Shown piece after piece: positions 21,200 to 33,844 of a DNA stretch of 64,000 nt. Position 1 is the first letter of the stretch; each line of letters starts with the position of its first letter. The position numbers and the translations under genes were made by a program. This DNA is from Prochilodus magdalenae (taxonomy: Eukaryota; Chordata; Actinopteri; Characiformes; Prochilodontidae): assembly GCA_024036415.1 (NCBI GenBank), contig JAMWET010003612.1, positions 186,001 to 250,000 on the forward strand. Reading direction: 5' to 3'. The notes under the pieces were generated by a model, which saw only the letters and a program-made list of their open reading frames with translations, had not been told where the DNA came from and ran no database searches.

Positions 21200-21750
21200 T
21201 TTATTATTAAGAGCATGTGAATGCACATATAGAAAGTTGCTCCATTTTGTAGGATCCCTTGAATGCAGCTGGCAACTGCAAAAACACATCCTTCATTTGT
21301 GAGAAACTGAAGGACACAGCAAGTGTGTCCCTCGAGACCTTCCTTCTCCCACAATCCTTCACACAGAGCTGAAAACAATTTGAAAAATGGTGGAAACATC
21401 TGCAAGTGGCGAGATGCTGCAGTGCCAGAGCTTGTAATGAAACTTAATGAAGTGCAAATTTTAATTTAACGCCTTTAAGTGTAAGATTTAAACATGTCGC
21501 ACTGTTTATGTCAGTGAGCTGTGATGTATCAGTACTGCCTGCTCAGGCCATGTGCTCTAATGTGTGTGCACGCACTGAAGCCTTCATATACCAGAGCTGG
21601 GAAGCTCCCTCCTGCCTGGACTGCATCCTAAGCTTTATGTCACACCTTCTGTAAAAAAAATATGCAACCCTTCCTTTTTAAAACCATACACTGAGGCTGC
21701 CGACTAAGGCGGTTCTGATTAGCCCATGCATCTCTTCAGAGCAATGAAAA

Positions 21751-21895
21751 GCACTTGATTTGGGCAGGCTTTGAAATAAAGCCCTTGAAGACTCCCGTGG
21801 GTACTGTGCCTGTGTTGGCACCATGGCGGCAGCCATTACGGGGTATCTTCAGAACCTGCCAAGTGTGTTCTCGGGAGGACAGGAGGGCTTGCTCG
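21751..21895 (+). repeat. source segment of the templated insertion
   Basis: 145 bp, 98.6% identical to 20405-20549. It contains caccATGG at 21820-21826, which opens a 35-codon frame to 21930 (beginning MAAAITGYLQNLPSVFSGG). I recognise no protein family and do not call it a gene. Confidence 0.85.
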
Positions 21896-22288
21896 CTGCT
21901 GATGCCGGCCCTGTGCTCTGTGGAGGGTGACTTCATTTGCCCGTAATCTGTACACCGTCCCCCAGTGGTGCTGTGGAGCACGGCAGAAACAACTCAGTCA
22001 TCTCCTCCCCTTATTTGGCGGCAAGCCGCCTTCCTCTCCTTCACAACAGAGTCATAATGAAAGTCCAGCTTCATTTGAGGCGATTAGATCCATAAAGCAC
22101 AATGACTTTAACTCACTCCTGTTGCGTTTGTTGGTTTTCAGACAATCTGTTCACTTCTTGGCTTGCTGACAGCCGCTATTAAACGGCAGGAAGGAACAAC
22201 TTAATTCATGGGGCATCTCTGCCAAGTATTCTAATTCCTATATAGATGGGGTGCTCTAATTCTGTGATGGCGGGCAGTCCTTGGGTGA

Positions 22289-22331
<43 letters not shown>
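22289..22331. repeat. (GT)n microsatellite
   Basis: About 20 GT units with one 'ttt' interruption. Confidence 0.95.
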
Positions 22332-22334
<3 letters not shown>

Positions 22335-23660
22335 GAATACCAGATGGGTTTCCCTGGCCCTCGTAAGCAGGTGCTTCCAGTTCGAGTGTCCTTTGATGAG
22401 ACACTGTAGACCACTAGCTAGACAGCTACAGCCATCGGAGCCTGACTGATAGGGCCTGCTGGGCCGCATGAACGATGAGTCCCTCAAACGAATCTGCTCC
22501 CTCTCTACTTGCATTTCCATCTCCATCTCTATCCACCTGAGATAACAAGCTGCGGCCTGCATCGTTGCTGTTGATCTCCGCTTAGCATATTAAGGTAATG
22601 TAGCCCGAAAAGCCTTTGAACTGCGTTTTCTAGCTTTAGCTCTCATTAACTGCGGTGGAAAAGAAAGCGGCAATGGCTCATTTGATGTAGCTTCTCCTGC
22701 CCTCAGTGACAACATCTTGATTTGCAAGGTGGAGTGGATGGATAGTCATAGCCCAAGTTCTTACATGCAATTTTCCGTGCTGAAAATTGTACACGTACTA
22801 TTTCAACTGATGCAGCTAATTATGTAGCTTCAAAGTGTGCTGATAAAAGAGCTCAGCAATCACTGTACACAGCGTTTTGAATAGTCACTGCTATTTTCAG
22901 ATATTAGGCTAGAAACAGAAGAATGATGGGGAAAAAAAAAATCTCAGCAAATCTGCACATTTTATGTGTCTGCCTCGGGTGCTGTCATCCCATTGCCTTG
23001 ATCCGTCGACAAGGCTTTGTCGCGGTTACACGTTTGCACAGTGAATCACTGCAGGGCCCGAGAGATAAATCTGGATGGAAACGCTAAAAGGATGGCAATA
23101 TTAAAATGCTGTCATGTCCTTGTGCTTAATGGACTCATAAATACACAAGCACGTCACAGGCCTCTATTCCCCTGTGTGTGCCTCAGGGCTGCTTTGTGAG
23201 CCACAAGTATTGTGTAAGTCCTGACACCGCTCCTGGACAAAAGCAAGGCGCATCCCGTATGTCGAGCGATAGCAGCACAACATTAGACCTGACAATTCTG
23301 TTTCCATGCCTCGGACTCTTCTAATGGTTAATGATGGCCAAGAAGCAAGCTCGTATGAAGTATTTAAGCAGCAGGACGACAGTGATGAAGGGCTAGCGAT
23401 CTGACGCCTACACAAGGCAGTATGCAAACTGTCAACAGCCTAGCACAGTTTACTTTAGCTGTGTAATTAAAGTGTGCTCACTGGCTGACCCCGGGAGCCA
23501 TTTAGTGGTGGCCGTGAGCCGTGGCAGCCGTTACAAGGGCCAACAGTAATTTCCACTCAACGCTTGCGACAGTGAAGTTAACGCCACAGGACAGACGTGC
23601 TATATTTGTATTTATCACAGCAGCTGGTGCCTTAACACTTACACCGAAAGGCGAGAAGCA

Positions 23661-24120
23661 TTACATATTTTAAAAGACCGGTTTAGCAAAAAATCTAATC
23701 TACACAATTTACTTCTCACCCACAATGGAACTGATCCGGCAAGACATGCTTGGGTACGTTTGCCCTGGCGCTACAAGGCTAAATGGAGAAAAGTAGCATA
23801 GTGCATAGCATAGTGGTACGCTGTTGTAGAATAAATAGGTGGATGTAAATATGTAAGGTTGGTCAGGCTGTTTTTTCAGTATAGTTTGCATATTTAAACT
23901 ACATGATCTAAAAGACCTTTTTTGAAAAAAATGGTTTTAACTCCATCCATATAGACTAGTGTGTTTATTGACCAAAGTCACCATGTGATTGACACTAACA
24001 TCACGGATGTCTCAGAGAAGACTTGGCTTCATCCTAATGTTTCTCTGTTGATCTACAGTGCTTAAAGGTTAAATATAGAACATCATTTTCTCCATTTTGC
24101 CAAAAAGCATGCTACTGTGT
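23661..24120. other. unassigned stretch
   Basis: No feature supported. Confidence 0.35.
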
Positions 24121-24325
24121 GGTTGGTGTAGCTCAGCGGATAACACCACTACCCTCCAGGGAACCACCACCACATGTGGGAGACTAGGGTTCGATTCCCG
24201 GTCTAGGTGGCTATGCTGTGCTACACCAATAAGAGTCCTTGAGACTTCTAACACTACATCGGCTTACCTGTAATATGATTACCCTTGTAAGTTGCTCTGG
24301 ATAAGAGCGTCTGCTGTAAATGTAC
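24121..24325 (+). mobile_element. tRNA-derived SINE (family S), best copy
   Basis: The head has an A-box-like tggtgtagctcagcgg (24124-24139) and a B box gggttcgattcc (24187-24198), the internal RNA polymerase III promoter of tRNA genes. The body continues through 'acaccaataagagtcctt' and ends with the tail 'ttgctctggataagagcgtc' plus 'tgctgtaaatgtac'. No acceptor stem pairs properly, so it is a SINE and not a tRNA gene. Confidence 0.85.
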
Positions 24326-26983
24326 TTTTTTGGGATTTATTTTGTGTATGCGCACTGACATTCCACTGAAGTAGGAGCCATAGCCTCTTCTTTCCCCCCG
24401 CAGTTAATGAGAGCTAAAACTAGAAAACGCAGTTCTTCAATTCTCTTCGGTCTGTACAAATACAGATATGACCATGTTTCCACACCCACAGCTTTCAAAC
24501 TATACAGAATGTCACCCATGTACATTTGGGCTCGTTTTAACAGATTTCATAAGTGCAAAAGTCCAAAGAGAAAATACTGATAGTTTTTTTTTTTTAATAA
24601 ACAAGGACACACAGCTCCACTCCTTTTCACTGAGTTGACTTCCACACAGTGGTGGATGGTAACAATGTTAATGTAATTCAATATTATACTTTTTTGGTAT
24701 TTTAAAGTATTACGATTTTGGGGGCTTTTTGGCAGTTGACGTTCTTTTTTTTCCGGCTTTTTACTTTAACTCCACCCATACAACAGTCTAATATACTTTT
24801 TAGTCAGCTGGATTATAAGAAATCTGTTGTCTCTTTCGGTTTATGTGTGCATAAAAATGTAACATGCCAAAATGAAAGAAGTATAAAGCAAGCTGACCAA
24901 TCAGGGTACAGCAGTCATTTTGTTTTGAGCTTGTTTTGACCTGTTGGACAGAGCTTGGTTCGAACTGATGGAGACTGTTCAGTGTTCCTCCTTCAGTGTT
25001 CTTTGTTTATGATCATTTTAATAGACAACAGTGTCAGACTAATTAATGACCTTCAATTAAAAGACTGGTAGACCGAGAGTGACACTAAAGTCTCTTCACC
25101 TAAAATTAGTTATAGACCCATAATAAATTGTGCAACTTTTAAATTCAATACATTTGAGGGCAAATACTTCTGTACACTTACTATTGTGGAGGTCTAAAGG
25201 GAGGAACTTCTACTTTTACTGGGGGCATATTTAACCTCTTTCCTTTAACACAACTACATGGTTAGTGTACATCATCCACCACTGCTTCCATAACCTAAAC
25301 CATCACTTTTAGCAATCCGCAAAGCTGCTTTGTATCTAAACACAAAAACATAGGCTGGAAGGTTTATTATTTACCCTTTTTCTAAACTTTCTTAAATACC
25401 TGAATAATAGAACAAATGTTATTATGAGTTTAGGTATGCCCACAGCAAAAGGATCCGCCCCCCTAATTTATACTGATTTGTTTCAGATCTATGAGAAGCT
25501 TGGCCTGATTTTCAGCTTCCTCCAGCATCATCCAGCCTGGGGAAAAGTCTACATTCAAACAGCTAGCCATCATGTATCCACCCCAAAGCGCTTGTAGCGT
25601 TTTAAAAGTTCCTCCCACCTCCAAGACAGGGGGTTCCTTAAATCAGAGAAACATGGTGGCATCACTGTCCCACTGTGGCATCACTGTAGGAGGTGAGTAG
25701 GTACGTTATAGTGTTATAGCTATAGTGTATTTCATTTTGGTCAGAGTCCCTTTAATAACTCAGGGAAAGTGTGTGAAGATTTAGACCCCAGAGTTTACAC
25801 AGTGCTAATTAGCTATGAGCTTCTTATACTTGTTAGCTAAAGAGTAAACTTCAGACGTCTCAGCTGATTGGCTGCATTCAGGGAAAGGGGAAATTGTGCA
25901 AATTGGGTTTTTCCACCAAAATATTCCAGTGGCACGAAACAAGCATGACCGAAACACAGACACACACAGAGGAATACTGCAGTGAGCAAGAGGAGGAATG
26001 CTTCTGTGAAGATATTACACCTCTTGAAATTCCCAAACAATGTTCTCGACTTGCCTTTGTTGCCTGAAAGTGGCCAGGTGTGTGACTATTCTTCTACCAG
26101 CCTTAATCAGACAGATGGAGGACGGGTAAAAAAAGAGGCACATATGGCATAGAACTCATCCCTTACCCCCTTCCAACTTTGATCTCCCCAGTCTCTCTAT
26201 TCGCTTCCCTCGCTCTCTCTTCCTCCAGCTGCTGATTCAGTGCTAGAGTGAGCCGTCGCTGGTGACAACAGCTGCCAGCCTGCCCTCCATCAAGAATGTC
26301 ACATGGTTCCTTGACAACTGTGACCAAGCGTGCGTCACCAAGGCGACAGACATCACAGGGGAGCCCACACCTACTGTGAAGCATAGAGGGACGGATGACA
26401 TACTGAGCACCTTTCAATGTCGCCTGAAATTGCTACAGGTAAAGATGTGTGTGAGGTGCACCTAACACATTCTCTGAGCTCTCTGCTCTGGCATTAGCAT
26501 GGCAGTGCCAGAAAGTAGACTGTGACAGAATCTCTGGCTCTGGCTGAGTCGTTAGTATATAAGCTGTCCACAAAGAAACACTTAGAGCCTTGCACTGAAT
26601 GTCATCATGGGTGAAGCATGTTTATCAAAGATGATATGTACACAGATGTGTGTAAATGACAAAGCAGGCCTGCGTAAAACAAAGGCCAATGATTATCAGT
26701 GAGCCTCTGCTGTGACAAGAAATTCTCATTAAAGTGAGGGATGGTTGTACCACTCTGTTTCAAATCCTGTGCGAGGTGGACAGCCTTCCCGTCCCGTGCT
26801 ACAGTAAACTTTGGAGGGGACTACTTGACCCATCATATGTGTTTGATATTAATTATTAGCTTTAAGTTTGAGTTACATTAAGAATAGGCTGTTGAACTGT
26901 TTAACATATAGACAGATAAACACAAACACACAAACGGAGTGACTCTTCACTGTAAACAATAGTGCAACAGTACACATAACATA
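24326..26983. other. unassigned 2.6-kb stretch
   Basis: No repeat pair or gene was recognised. 26160-26440 has a pyrimidine tract with AG at 26227-26228 and a good donor-like cag|gtaaag at 26438/26439, but all three frames between them contain stops. 26260-26420 is GC-balanced and could be regulatory. Confidence 0.35.
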
Positions 26984-27516
26984 CAGGGGTTGGACAATAA
27001 AATTGAAACACCTGGTTTTAGACCACAATCATTTATTAGTATGGTGTAGGGCCTCCTTTTGCGGCCAATACAGCGTTGGTTCGTCTTGGGAATGACATAT
27101 ACTGCGTCCTGCACAGTGGTCAGAGGGATTTGAAGCCATTCTTCTTGCAGGATAGCGGCCAGGTCACTACGTGATGCTGGTGGAGGTTCGTCCTTCTTGT
27201 TGGTATGCTGACATTACCCTGGATACCGTGGCTCTTGATACATCACAAAGACTTGCTGTCTTGGTCACAGATGCGCCAGCAAGACGTGCACCAACAATGT
27301 GTCCTCTTTTAAACTCTGGTATGTCACCCATAATGTTGTGTGCATTGCAGTATTTTGAGCAGAACTGTGCTCTTACCTGCTAACTGAACCTTCACACTCT
27401 GCTCTTACTGGTGCAATGTGCAATTAATGAAGATTGGCCACCAGGCTGCTCCAATTTAGCCATGAAACCTCCCACACTAAAATGACAGGTGTTTCAGTTT
27501 CATTGTCCAACCCCTG
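26984..27516 (-). mobile_element. Tc1-A, copy 2 (533 bp, minus)
   Basis: Same ends, same length and same internal deletion as copy 1, in the opposite orientation. TA flanks at 26982-26983 and 27517-27518. It holds an intact HTH stub at 27167-27331. Confidence 0.93.
27167..27331 (-). pseudogene. Tc1-A HTH stub, intact 54-residue frame
   Basis: The frame is colinear with 11175-11339. It differs by a few substitutions (GHIV for GQIV, DVSRATV for DASRAMV, YQQEG for YHQEG) and has the same early stop after the deletion joint. Confidence 0.7.
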
Positions 27517-28259
27517 TACATTAATAGGCATAGTAATAGATGTACAATATGTTTAGATGCATAGACATGTGGCAGTGTATACTGACATTAGTACAGAGAT
27601 GTAGTAGATGTTGGGAGGTGGGGGTTGGGGGCCTGAATCTATGCATATGTAAAAATATTCTGATGACACCCTTCTACCTGGGAATTGGCTACTCTTAGAA
27701 TGTATAGATATTGCTAGTATTATTACTGCCGAAAACAAAACTGCATTGGGCACTGAAATAGCTGGCCATAGGCCATAATTCTCAATGCACATTATCAAAC
27801 CTTGTCTAGAAGGGTATCAAGTCTCCCCGGGCCATTACTTTTATTAATTAATAATTAAGTTATTAATGGACTGCAATGTGCATTTTGGTGCAGTTTGTAA
27901 CCCTAGCCCATCTTGTCTTGTAATATCACCTATGTATCTTAAGATGTGATAGTGAGTCACTGTAACATCAAGCCAACAATCCATCATGAAAGGATGGATA
28001 AGTAGCACTGCCCCGACGGCAGGTTCTAACCTTGACTCAGTCATTATCAAGGTGCTGCTTACAGGTTAGATATGGTTAGACTAGTAGGGAGTGAAGAAGA
28101 AGGTGGAGGAGTGTGGACACCAGGACATTTTGGTGATGTGTTGCCCCTTATTTGTTTGGAGCATGAATTTGACAGGTCATGTCATCAAATTGCTTCTTTA
28201 ACAGGGTCTTTAGCTCTAACCTTGTATGCTATATGTGTGAGTGTGTATACATGAACCCC
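27517..28259. other. unassigned stretch
   Basis: No feature supported. Confidence 0.35.
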
Positions 28260-29060
28260 TCTTCCTCTTCCCCTGACTGCTTAATCCACAGTCCAAACAT
28301 CCTCGGTGGCTAAGAAACATGCAGTGGCTCGGTCAGAGGGAGAAAAACGGCAGTGCAACAAACAGAAAAATAACCCTGGCTGTCTGCCTCTCCTGATATC
28401 CGCATGTGCAGCCTGTACCCAAGGGCATAGTAGCACTCGGCCTCCTGTGGCCATACAGCTTTTGCTCACTACTCCGTCTACTTCTCTGCTGCCTTTCTGC
28501 CCACAACCAAACTGAGAACTTTTTATTGATCCGCTGATCCAAACCATCTTTTGATTGGAGCTTGATTAGGCTTGCAGCAGTTTGGGCCTAGCAGTAGGGG
28601 GGCCCACCTTGGAGCCGAGTGCTTACCTTCCAAGAGCGGTCAAAGTTAGAGCTTCCTCCGAACCTGGCCGACCTTCAGCTCTCAGCGGCCGACCAGGCGC
28701 ACCGTCGCATTTGATATGATTGGCTCCGGGTGACCGCTGGCCTTCTGCTTGGAGATCATAAGTGCTTTGATTAATGCCTCACCTGGGATATCAGAGTGGA
28801 CGGGTTCTGGCGAATCCCCCCCCCCACTGAATGCTCAAACAGTCCTCAGGTAAATGATTAAGTGCTGAGTTCAAAGGCCTGACCCACGCCATGTCCCCAT
28901 GGAAACCTTTACTGTCATGAATATTCCATGCATATTCATCCACTTCATCAGCCCTTGCTTTCTTCTCCTTTGATGGCAATCAAAGTCAGCAGGCCGGCCT
29001 GCTGTTCTGTCCAATATTAAGGAATCGCACCATATGCCACGAAAGGTCACGCCTCGGCTG
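28260..29060. other. low-repeat, CNE-like block
   Basis: Repeat-free and partly GC-rich (28590-28760), with words such as gtcatgaatattccatgcat and ctcctttgatggcaatcaaag (a TCF-like site). Frames here are short and unrelated to known proteins. Candidate regulatory DNA. Confidence 0.3.
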
Positions 29061-29829
29061 GACTGTCTTAAAGTTGTGCAAATGGGGATGTTATTAGTTC
29101 TTCTCTGATATGAAATGGCAGTGGATGATGTATTTTGTGGAATGTGAATTTGGAACATCAAAGCAAAGGAGATGCCTGAATATGTGGCTCGAGGATTTTT
29201 CTTTGTTTGATCACAAAAAAGTGGACGGGGTACAGGGTTGCTGTATTTTGGACGACCTTCGAACAACACAATGGGCAAAACATCTCTGCATACCTCTAGA
29301 CTTTGAACAGAGCATTGTTCAAATGCACTGTATGTGGCTAAAACACATTTTCACATACAATTTGCTAACATGTTCTTCATTAGTTGCCTGATTTGAAAAA
29401 TACATAAATTAATAAATCAAGGGAGGGAATGAATAAAAAAAAAATAGATTGTTAAAACTAAAGTAGTAAAAAGTCTGTTATTAAAAAAAATCTAGGAGGT
29501 TAAAAAGTACTTTTAAAAATATAACGAGATAAAGTAAAAAGTAATAAGAGACTTAAATACTCACATAATGTACCAAAAAATTACATAGACACATATACAT
29601 CTTTTTGCCATGTATACCATGTGCATGTATATTTGTTCTCCTCTTTTAAAAAAAAAAAAAAAAGATACAGGTAACACCAATAACAGGCTGGAAGTATAGA
29701 GGACACCAAACAGTAATGAGCGGACACTGAGGGCTCCACAGTAGCCGGTGTGAAATTGTAGTTCTGCTGTTTTTAATGATATGGGTAATGTCTACAAACT
29801 CAAAAACATCTCTAATGCTAATAAATGCA
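29061..29829. other. unassigned AT-rich stretch
   Basis: 29390-29670 is A-rich with poly-A runs (for example 29648-29663). No gene seen. Confidence 0.35.
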
Positions 29830-30270
29830 GTAGGGCCATATCAAAACTGATAAAAGTCCACCACCTAAAAATATCCAGCCTACAGTGCCCTGAGGGCAGC
29901 ATCCTGTGACTGCCAATAAAAGTCTAGAGAATGACTAACACGAATTGTGCAGAAATAAATGAGCAGCTATCTCTGACTTTACATCTACAGGGTGGACCAA
30001 CAAGGTAGGTGTGCCTAACAGAGTGCACAGTGCTGTGTCTGATCCACTCACACCAGCACAACACACACTAACACCTCACCACCACGTCAGTGTCAGTGCA
30101 ATGCAGTGCAGTGCTTAGAATGATCCACCACCCAAATACCTGTTCTGTGGTGGTCCTGGAGAGTCCTGACCATTAAGAAACAGAGGGGAAGGAAGCTTGC
30201 AAAGTACCCAGAGAATCAGGTGGACTACAGTAACAAGAAATAGGTTATCTAATAAAGTGGCTGGTGAGTG
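29830..30270. mobile_element. foldback-family element, copy 3
   Basis: It shares 'tccaccacctaaaaatatcc', 'gggcagcatcctgtgac', 'gactttacatctacagggtg', 'gatccaccacccaaata' and 'gtggtcctgg' in order with the 12.0- and 15.8-kb copies. The left inverted arm is lost. Confidence 0.65.
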
Positions 30271-30732
30271 CATATCAGTATAATAAATGGTACATGCAAA
30301 CTTACACACGCAGTGGGACCCTCAGGACTATATAATATAATAATATAATATTGTCTATAATGTATAATAAAAAGATGTTTCTGATATTTTACTTTGTTGT
30401 TATATAAACCTATGTAAGCTTTATGTTTCTCGCCTTTAAGCTCTGCAAATGCTGTTTTTCATTGTTAAGTTCTGGTTAAAGGAAAATGCTGTCGTTTTGA
30501 ACTTCCCATTGAAACAATTGTTCAGTAGGAGTTTTTCTCTGTGGTACCTGTGTAGATCAGTCAAACAAGCTCTCCCGGCTACAGTGAAGGAACAATGTGT
30601 CAGACTAAACACTGACTTGAAAAGGAACTATAGATGAAATCAACCAATTGTGTTTTGCTTTCAAAGGTTTGGACCAGTTTCTTAAGAAAAAGCTTCACTC
30701 TAGACCTTCAGAAAGCCCTCCATCACAGACTC
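30271..30732. other. unassigned stretch
   Basis: No feature supported. Confidence 0.35.
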
Positions 30733-30947
30733 ATTACATTTACGGTATTTAGCTGATGCTCTTATCCAGAGTGGCAAGGTTAATCATATTACAGGTAGGC
30801 CAATGTAGTGTTGGGAGTCTTGCCCACGGACTCTTATTGGTGTAGCTCAGCATAGTCACTCAGCCCAGGATTCAAACCCCAGTCTCCCACTTGTGGTGGT
30901 AGCTACTTGGCAGGTAGTGGTGTTATCCGCTGAGCTACACCAACCAC
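30733..30947 (-). mobile_element. tRNA-derived SINE (family S), minus strand
   Basis: The minus strand reads ttggtgtagctcagcggata (A-box side, 30925-30945), then ggggtttgaatcc (B box) and the tail 'ctggataagagcatcagcta'. Well preserved. Confidence 0.82.
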
Positions 30948-31317
30948 CAGTGACTACGAGAATAAAGCCTGACCAACATATTTCAGTCAGATGTTGGAAA
31001 TGGGACACAGAGGCAGTTCTTTGCTTGGGCTCTTTAACAACTGTTACAGTATGTTAATGTCTTTTACAAGCTTTAAATCCCTGGAGCTGCCAAAAAATGT
31101 GAGACACTATTAGCTTAGCACTAATGTACAACCACAATCTGTTCCAGGTTTTTTTAACCTGTCATTTCACCACTGCTAAAACTAGTGTTTGTCAAGACTA
31201 ATATCTGTGCCTTGTGGAAAAATCATCCCTTTATCACTTCCATTACTTTCAGTGCAGTATACAGTGATAAGGACAAGTCAATTTCAATTCATTATACATA
31301 ATATACAGTATATTAAT

Positions 31318-31482
31318 AAATATGTCGAATTTTATGAAGAATGGACCAACAGAAGTGGCCCAAAACTGCTTGGAAAAACATCTGGTTCCATTGACTTCTA
31401 TTCAAGTTCAACAAGGTTTTTGGCCGCTCCTGTAAAGTTGCAATTTTGGAGATACTTGTTTTTCTTTGGACAGCGCCGACAT
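31318..31482. mobile_element. MITE-A, truncated copy
   Basis: 'gaagaatggaccaacagaag', 'tggcccaaaactgcttgg' and the right TIR 'tttctttggacagcgccgac' match the 356-610 element. The left part is missing. Confidence 0.75.
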
Positions 31483-31485
31483 GTA

Positions 31486-32280
31486 AATTCATCATCAAAA
31501 AAATAGTTGCACCCAAATAATATTAACCACAGGAATGTCGTAGGGCTGCAGGACGATCCAGAAGTAGAATGGTCAACCGTCGTATTGTGCTTTATACTGG
31601 TCATGCAGATACTTCCATAGCATGCTGTTTGTGGCACTGAATAGAAGTAGGCATGCACCAGTGACATGAAAGATCTGTGAGACTTTCATGAAAACTGATA
31701 GTCAGACAGGAACGGAGCGACCCAACAGCACAGAGAGACATTCAGCAAGCAGTGATGCCTCCCATGAGTCGTCCTGTTAGTGCCAGAACCATTGACAGTT
31801 GGTTGCATGACACAGGAATACACTCATACAGAGTTAACACCATGTCAAGATTGCCAAAGACCGTAATGGTGTCATGCCAGATTGTCTTACGAGACCAAGT
31901 CCCGTTTTTGTCTTGGTGGAGATCTGTGTGTGGAGGCACTGTGGTCAGCACCAAGAGGAACTGTTTGTTGTCACATGTCACATGCCCAGAAGGTCTGATG
32001 GCGCTCCACCTCCAACCCCTATGACAAAGTCTGCAGGAACTGTGAGAGAATATTTAAACTACATGAGATGGGTTATCACAGGACACCATTAGGATCCTCT
32101 ACAACTCTATACCAAGACATGTTGCATTGGCAAATATGGTGGCCTGATGCCATACTGAGATACTATTCTGTATGTGTAGCTTTTTAAATATTGTCCATAT
32201 CAGTGCAAATTTATTATAATTTATTGTTTCTTGTAACCTTTACCTTCCTTTCATACTTATGATTGTAATATTATGATGTT
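31486..32280 (+). mobile_element. Tc1-B relic, copy 3 (plus strand)
   Basis: It starts right after a TA at 31484-31485 with 'aattcatcatcaaaaaaata' and 'gttgcaccc'. The plus strand encodes TIDSWLHDTGIHSYRVNT, a segment N-terminal to the catalytic region in Tc1-like transposases, then VMVSCQIVL and SVCGGTVVSTKRN. It ends in frame-broken C-terminal sequence ('gaactgtgagagaatattta'). The right end ('aaatattgtccatatcagt') matches the other three copies inverted. Longest of the four, but still internally deleted. Confidence 0.7.
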
Positions 32281-33844
32281 AGCACAAGTAGCTATTGGAA
32301 GCTAATAGGTCCCTTCTTTTCTTAAACTTGTTCAGAAGTCACCGTCTAAAGTCAGCTGAATATCCTGTGCTGTGAATAGAGAGCAGGTCTATCTGTGTTT
32401 TCAGTAGAATTAATTCAGTTCATTTCTTAATGCTGGCATGCTGTGTCTACCGCTGTGTCATGACTGAATCAGGCATACGCCAGACCCACAGTCCGCTTAA
32501 TTGAGATCCATGATGTGGAGAAAGGACTGCTTTAATTAATAACCTCAGACGGAGGCTTCGCAGTCGGGTGGTCTTGATAACAATTTCCGAGTCCTGTGAG
32601 ACAAGACTGAGTCCAAATGATGACAAGACTGAGACCACTGATTTAGCGGAACTGGGCTTCATAGCTGACTGCAACTACACAAGCATGCAAGGGACTGACA
32701 CATAGCTGTGTTAACCTAGACGTAAAGGGTGGGCTTAAAGACCAAAGCTGGTTGGGCACTGACCCCTACCTCGCTGCATCCCACAACAGCAAAGTCAGAA
32801 AGGTCAGCCTGATTCTTATTCCCTGAAGTGCCATTGGTTGCTAGGCAACAGTCTGTCTGGTCTGGAGGTGTAAAAAGCAGTTTGCACATTAACAGCACTC
32901 GAGCCTCAAGGTCGCTACCCCTGTGTCTGACCGGGGCTGAACGTGAGCCTCTTTCAGCACCACCTGTGTCCCCACACCGAACAAACACACACACACATGC
33001 ACGCACACAGTAGCTATAGGAAATCTCTGCATGTCCTCCAGACCCAGGTCATAAAGACCATCGGACATGGTTTATTGGTGAGTGTTTGGACTGGGAAGAT
33101 TTATTAGCTGGATGTTGTTTGCCTACGGTTGACAACATCTATTCCACTGGCTAATTATGTTAGGCTGGGCACCGAACTCCCACATCAGTGTGCATACATA
33201 TGATATCATATGACATATCATACACTTAAGTTTCCAGTGCCCCTCCAAAGAGTTCTTAGAAGAGGCTCCAACTGTGTGTGAGTCTCCATCAAATAAAGGA
33301 GACTCCATATGGGCTTTTTCAGTCACGCACTTAATTAACAAGGTGTATCCATTGAGAACAACCTCTGATTAATGAGAAGCTGGTGGATGAGCGAGGGACG
33401 GAGGCCCCACAGCAGGTGACATGTTGTAGCACCCCTGGAGCTAGTGTGGAACCTGCAACCTTCTGGTCACCGAATTTCATTCCCCTGCTGTAACTGGGCC
33501 TGGAGCCAGGGACGCCCCGATCATTAACCTGTAGCTCTAACATCAGCCATCTGCTGCCCCAAGTGCTGAGATGACCTACACAGTGATAGACCTTTTCAGA
33601 TGGATAACTGCAGCGCGTCAGCCATTTTGTAGGGGTTTACGGACATTTTGAAATCAAAGCAAGGGGCAGCCTTCCAACACTGTCTGTCAGGAAATGTGTA
33701 TTTGTAAATTTTTACTGTATTTGCGCCGATTATTTTTAATCCAATACTACCTGTAAAAACAATTTACTACTCAGATAAATGCAAATGTAGTTGATGAAAG
33801 TCTATATTGACATTACTAGAAGTTAAACTGCTGGCTGGAATGAT
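32281..33844. other. unassigned; small (CA)n at 32983-33008 and a possible SINE at 33390-33545
   Basis: 33390-33545 contains 'ggaacctgcaaccttctggtc', a B-box-like word in reverse, but no body or tail could be aligned. The rest holds no supported feature. Confidence 0.3.

Larger units (their letters stand above)
21200..23660. other. long low-repeat, CNE-like block
   Basis: About 2.4 kb with almost no mobile-element text apart from one (GT)n array at 22289-22331. It has balanced composition and many transcription-factor-like words (ctaattatgtagc, gctgtcatgtcc, ttaatggactcataaat, gttaatgatggcc). No frame stays open as an exon with matching splice sites. This is the best candidate in the window for a cluster of conserved regulatory elements, and it is the source of the 145-bp templated copy. 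Inference only. Confidence 0.35.

Noticed and set aside
24121..24200. tRNA gene, because of good A and B boxes
   Set aside because: The acceptor stem and cloverleaf do not close, and the body continues into a SINE tail shared with three other loci.
26229..26438. Possible exon with pyrimidine tract, AG acceptor and cag|gtaaag donor
   Set aside because: All three frames have stops soon after the acceptor. Only a short frame from an ATG at 26418 reaches the donor. A non-coding or 5' exon cannot be excluded, but nothing else supports it.
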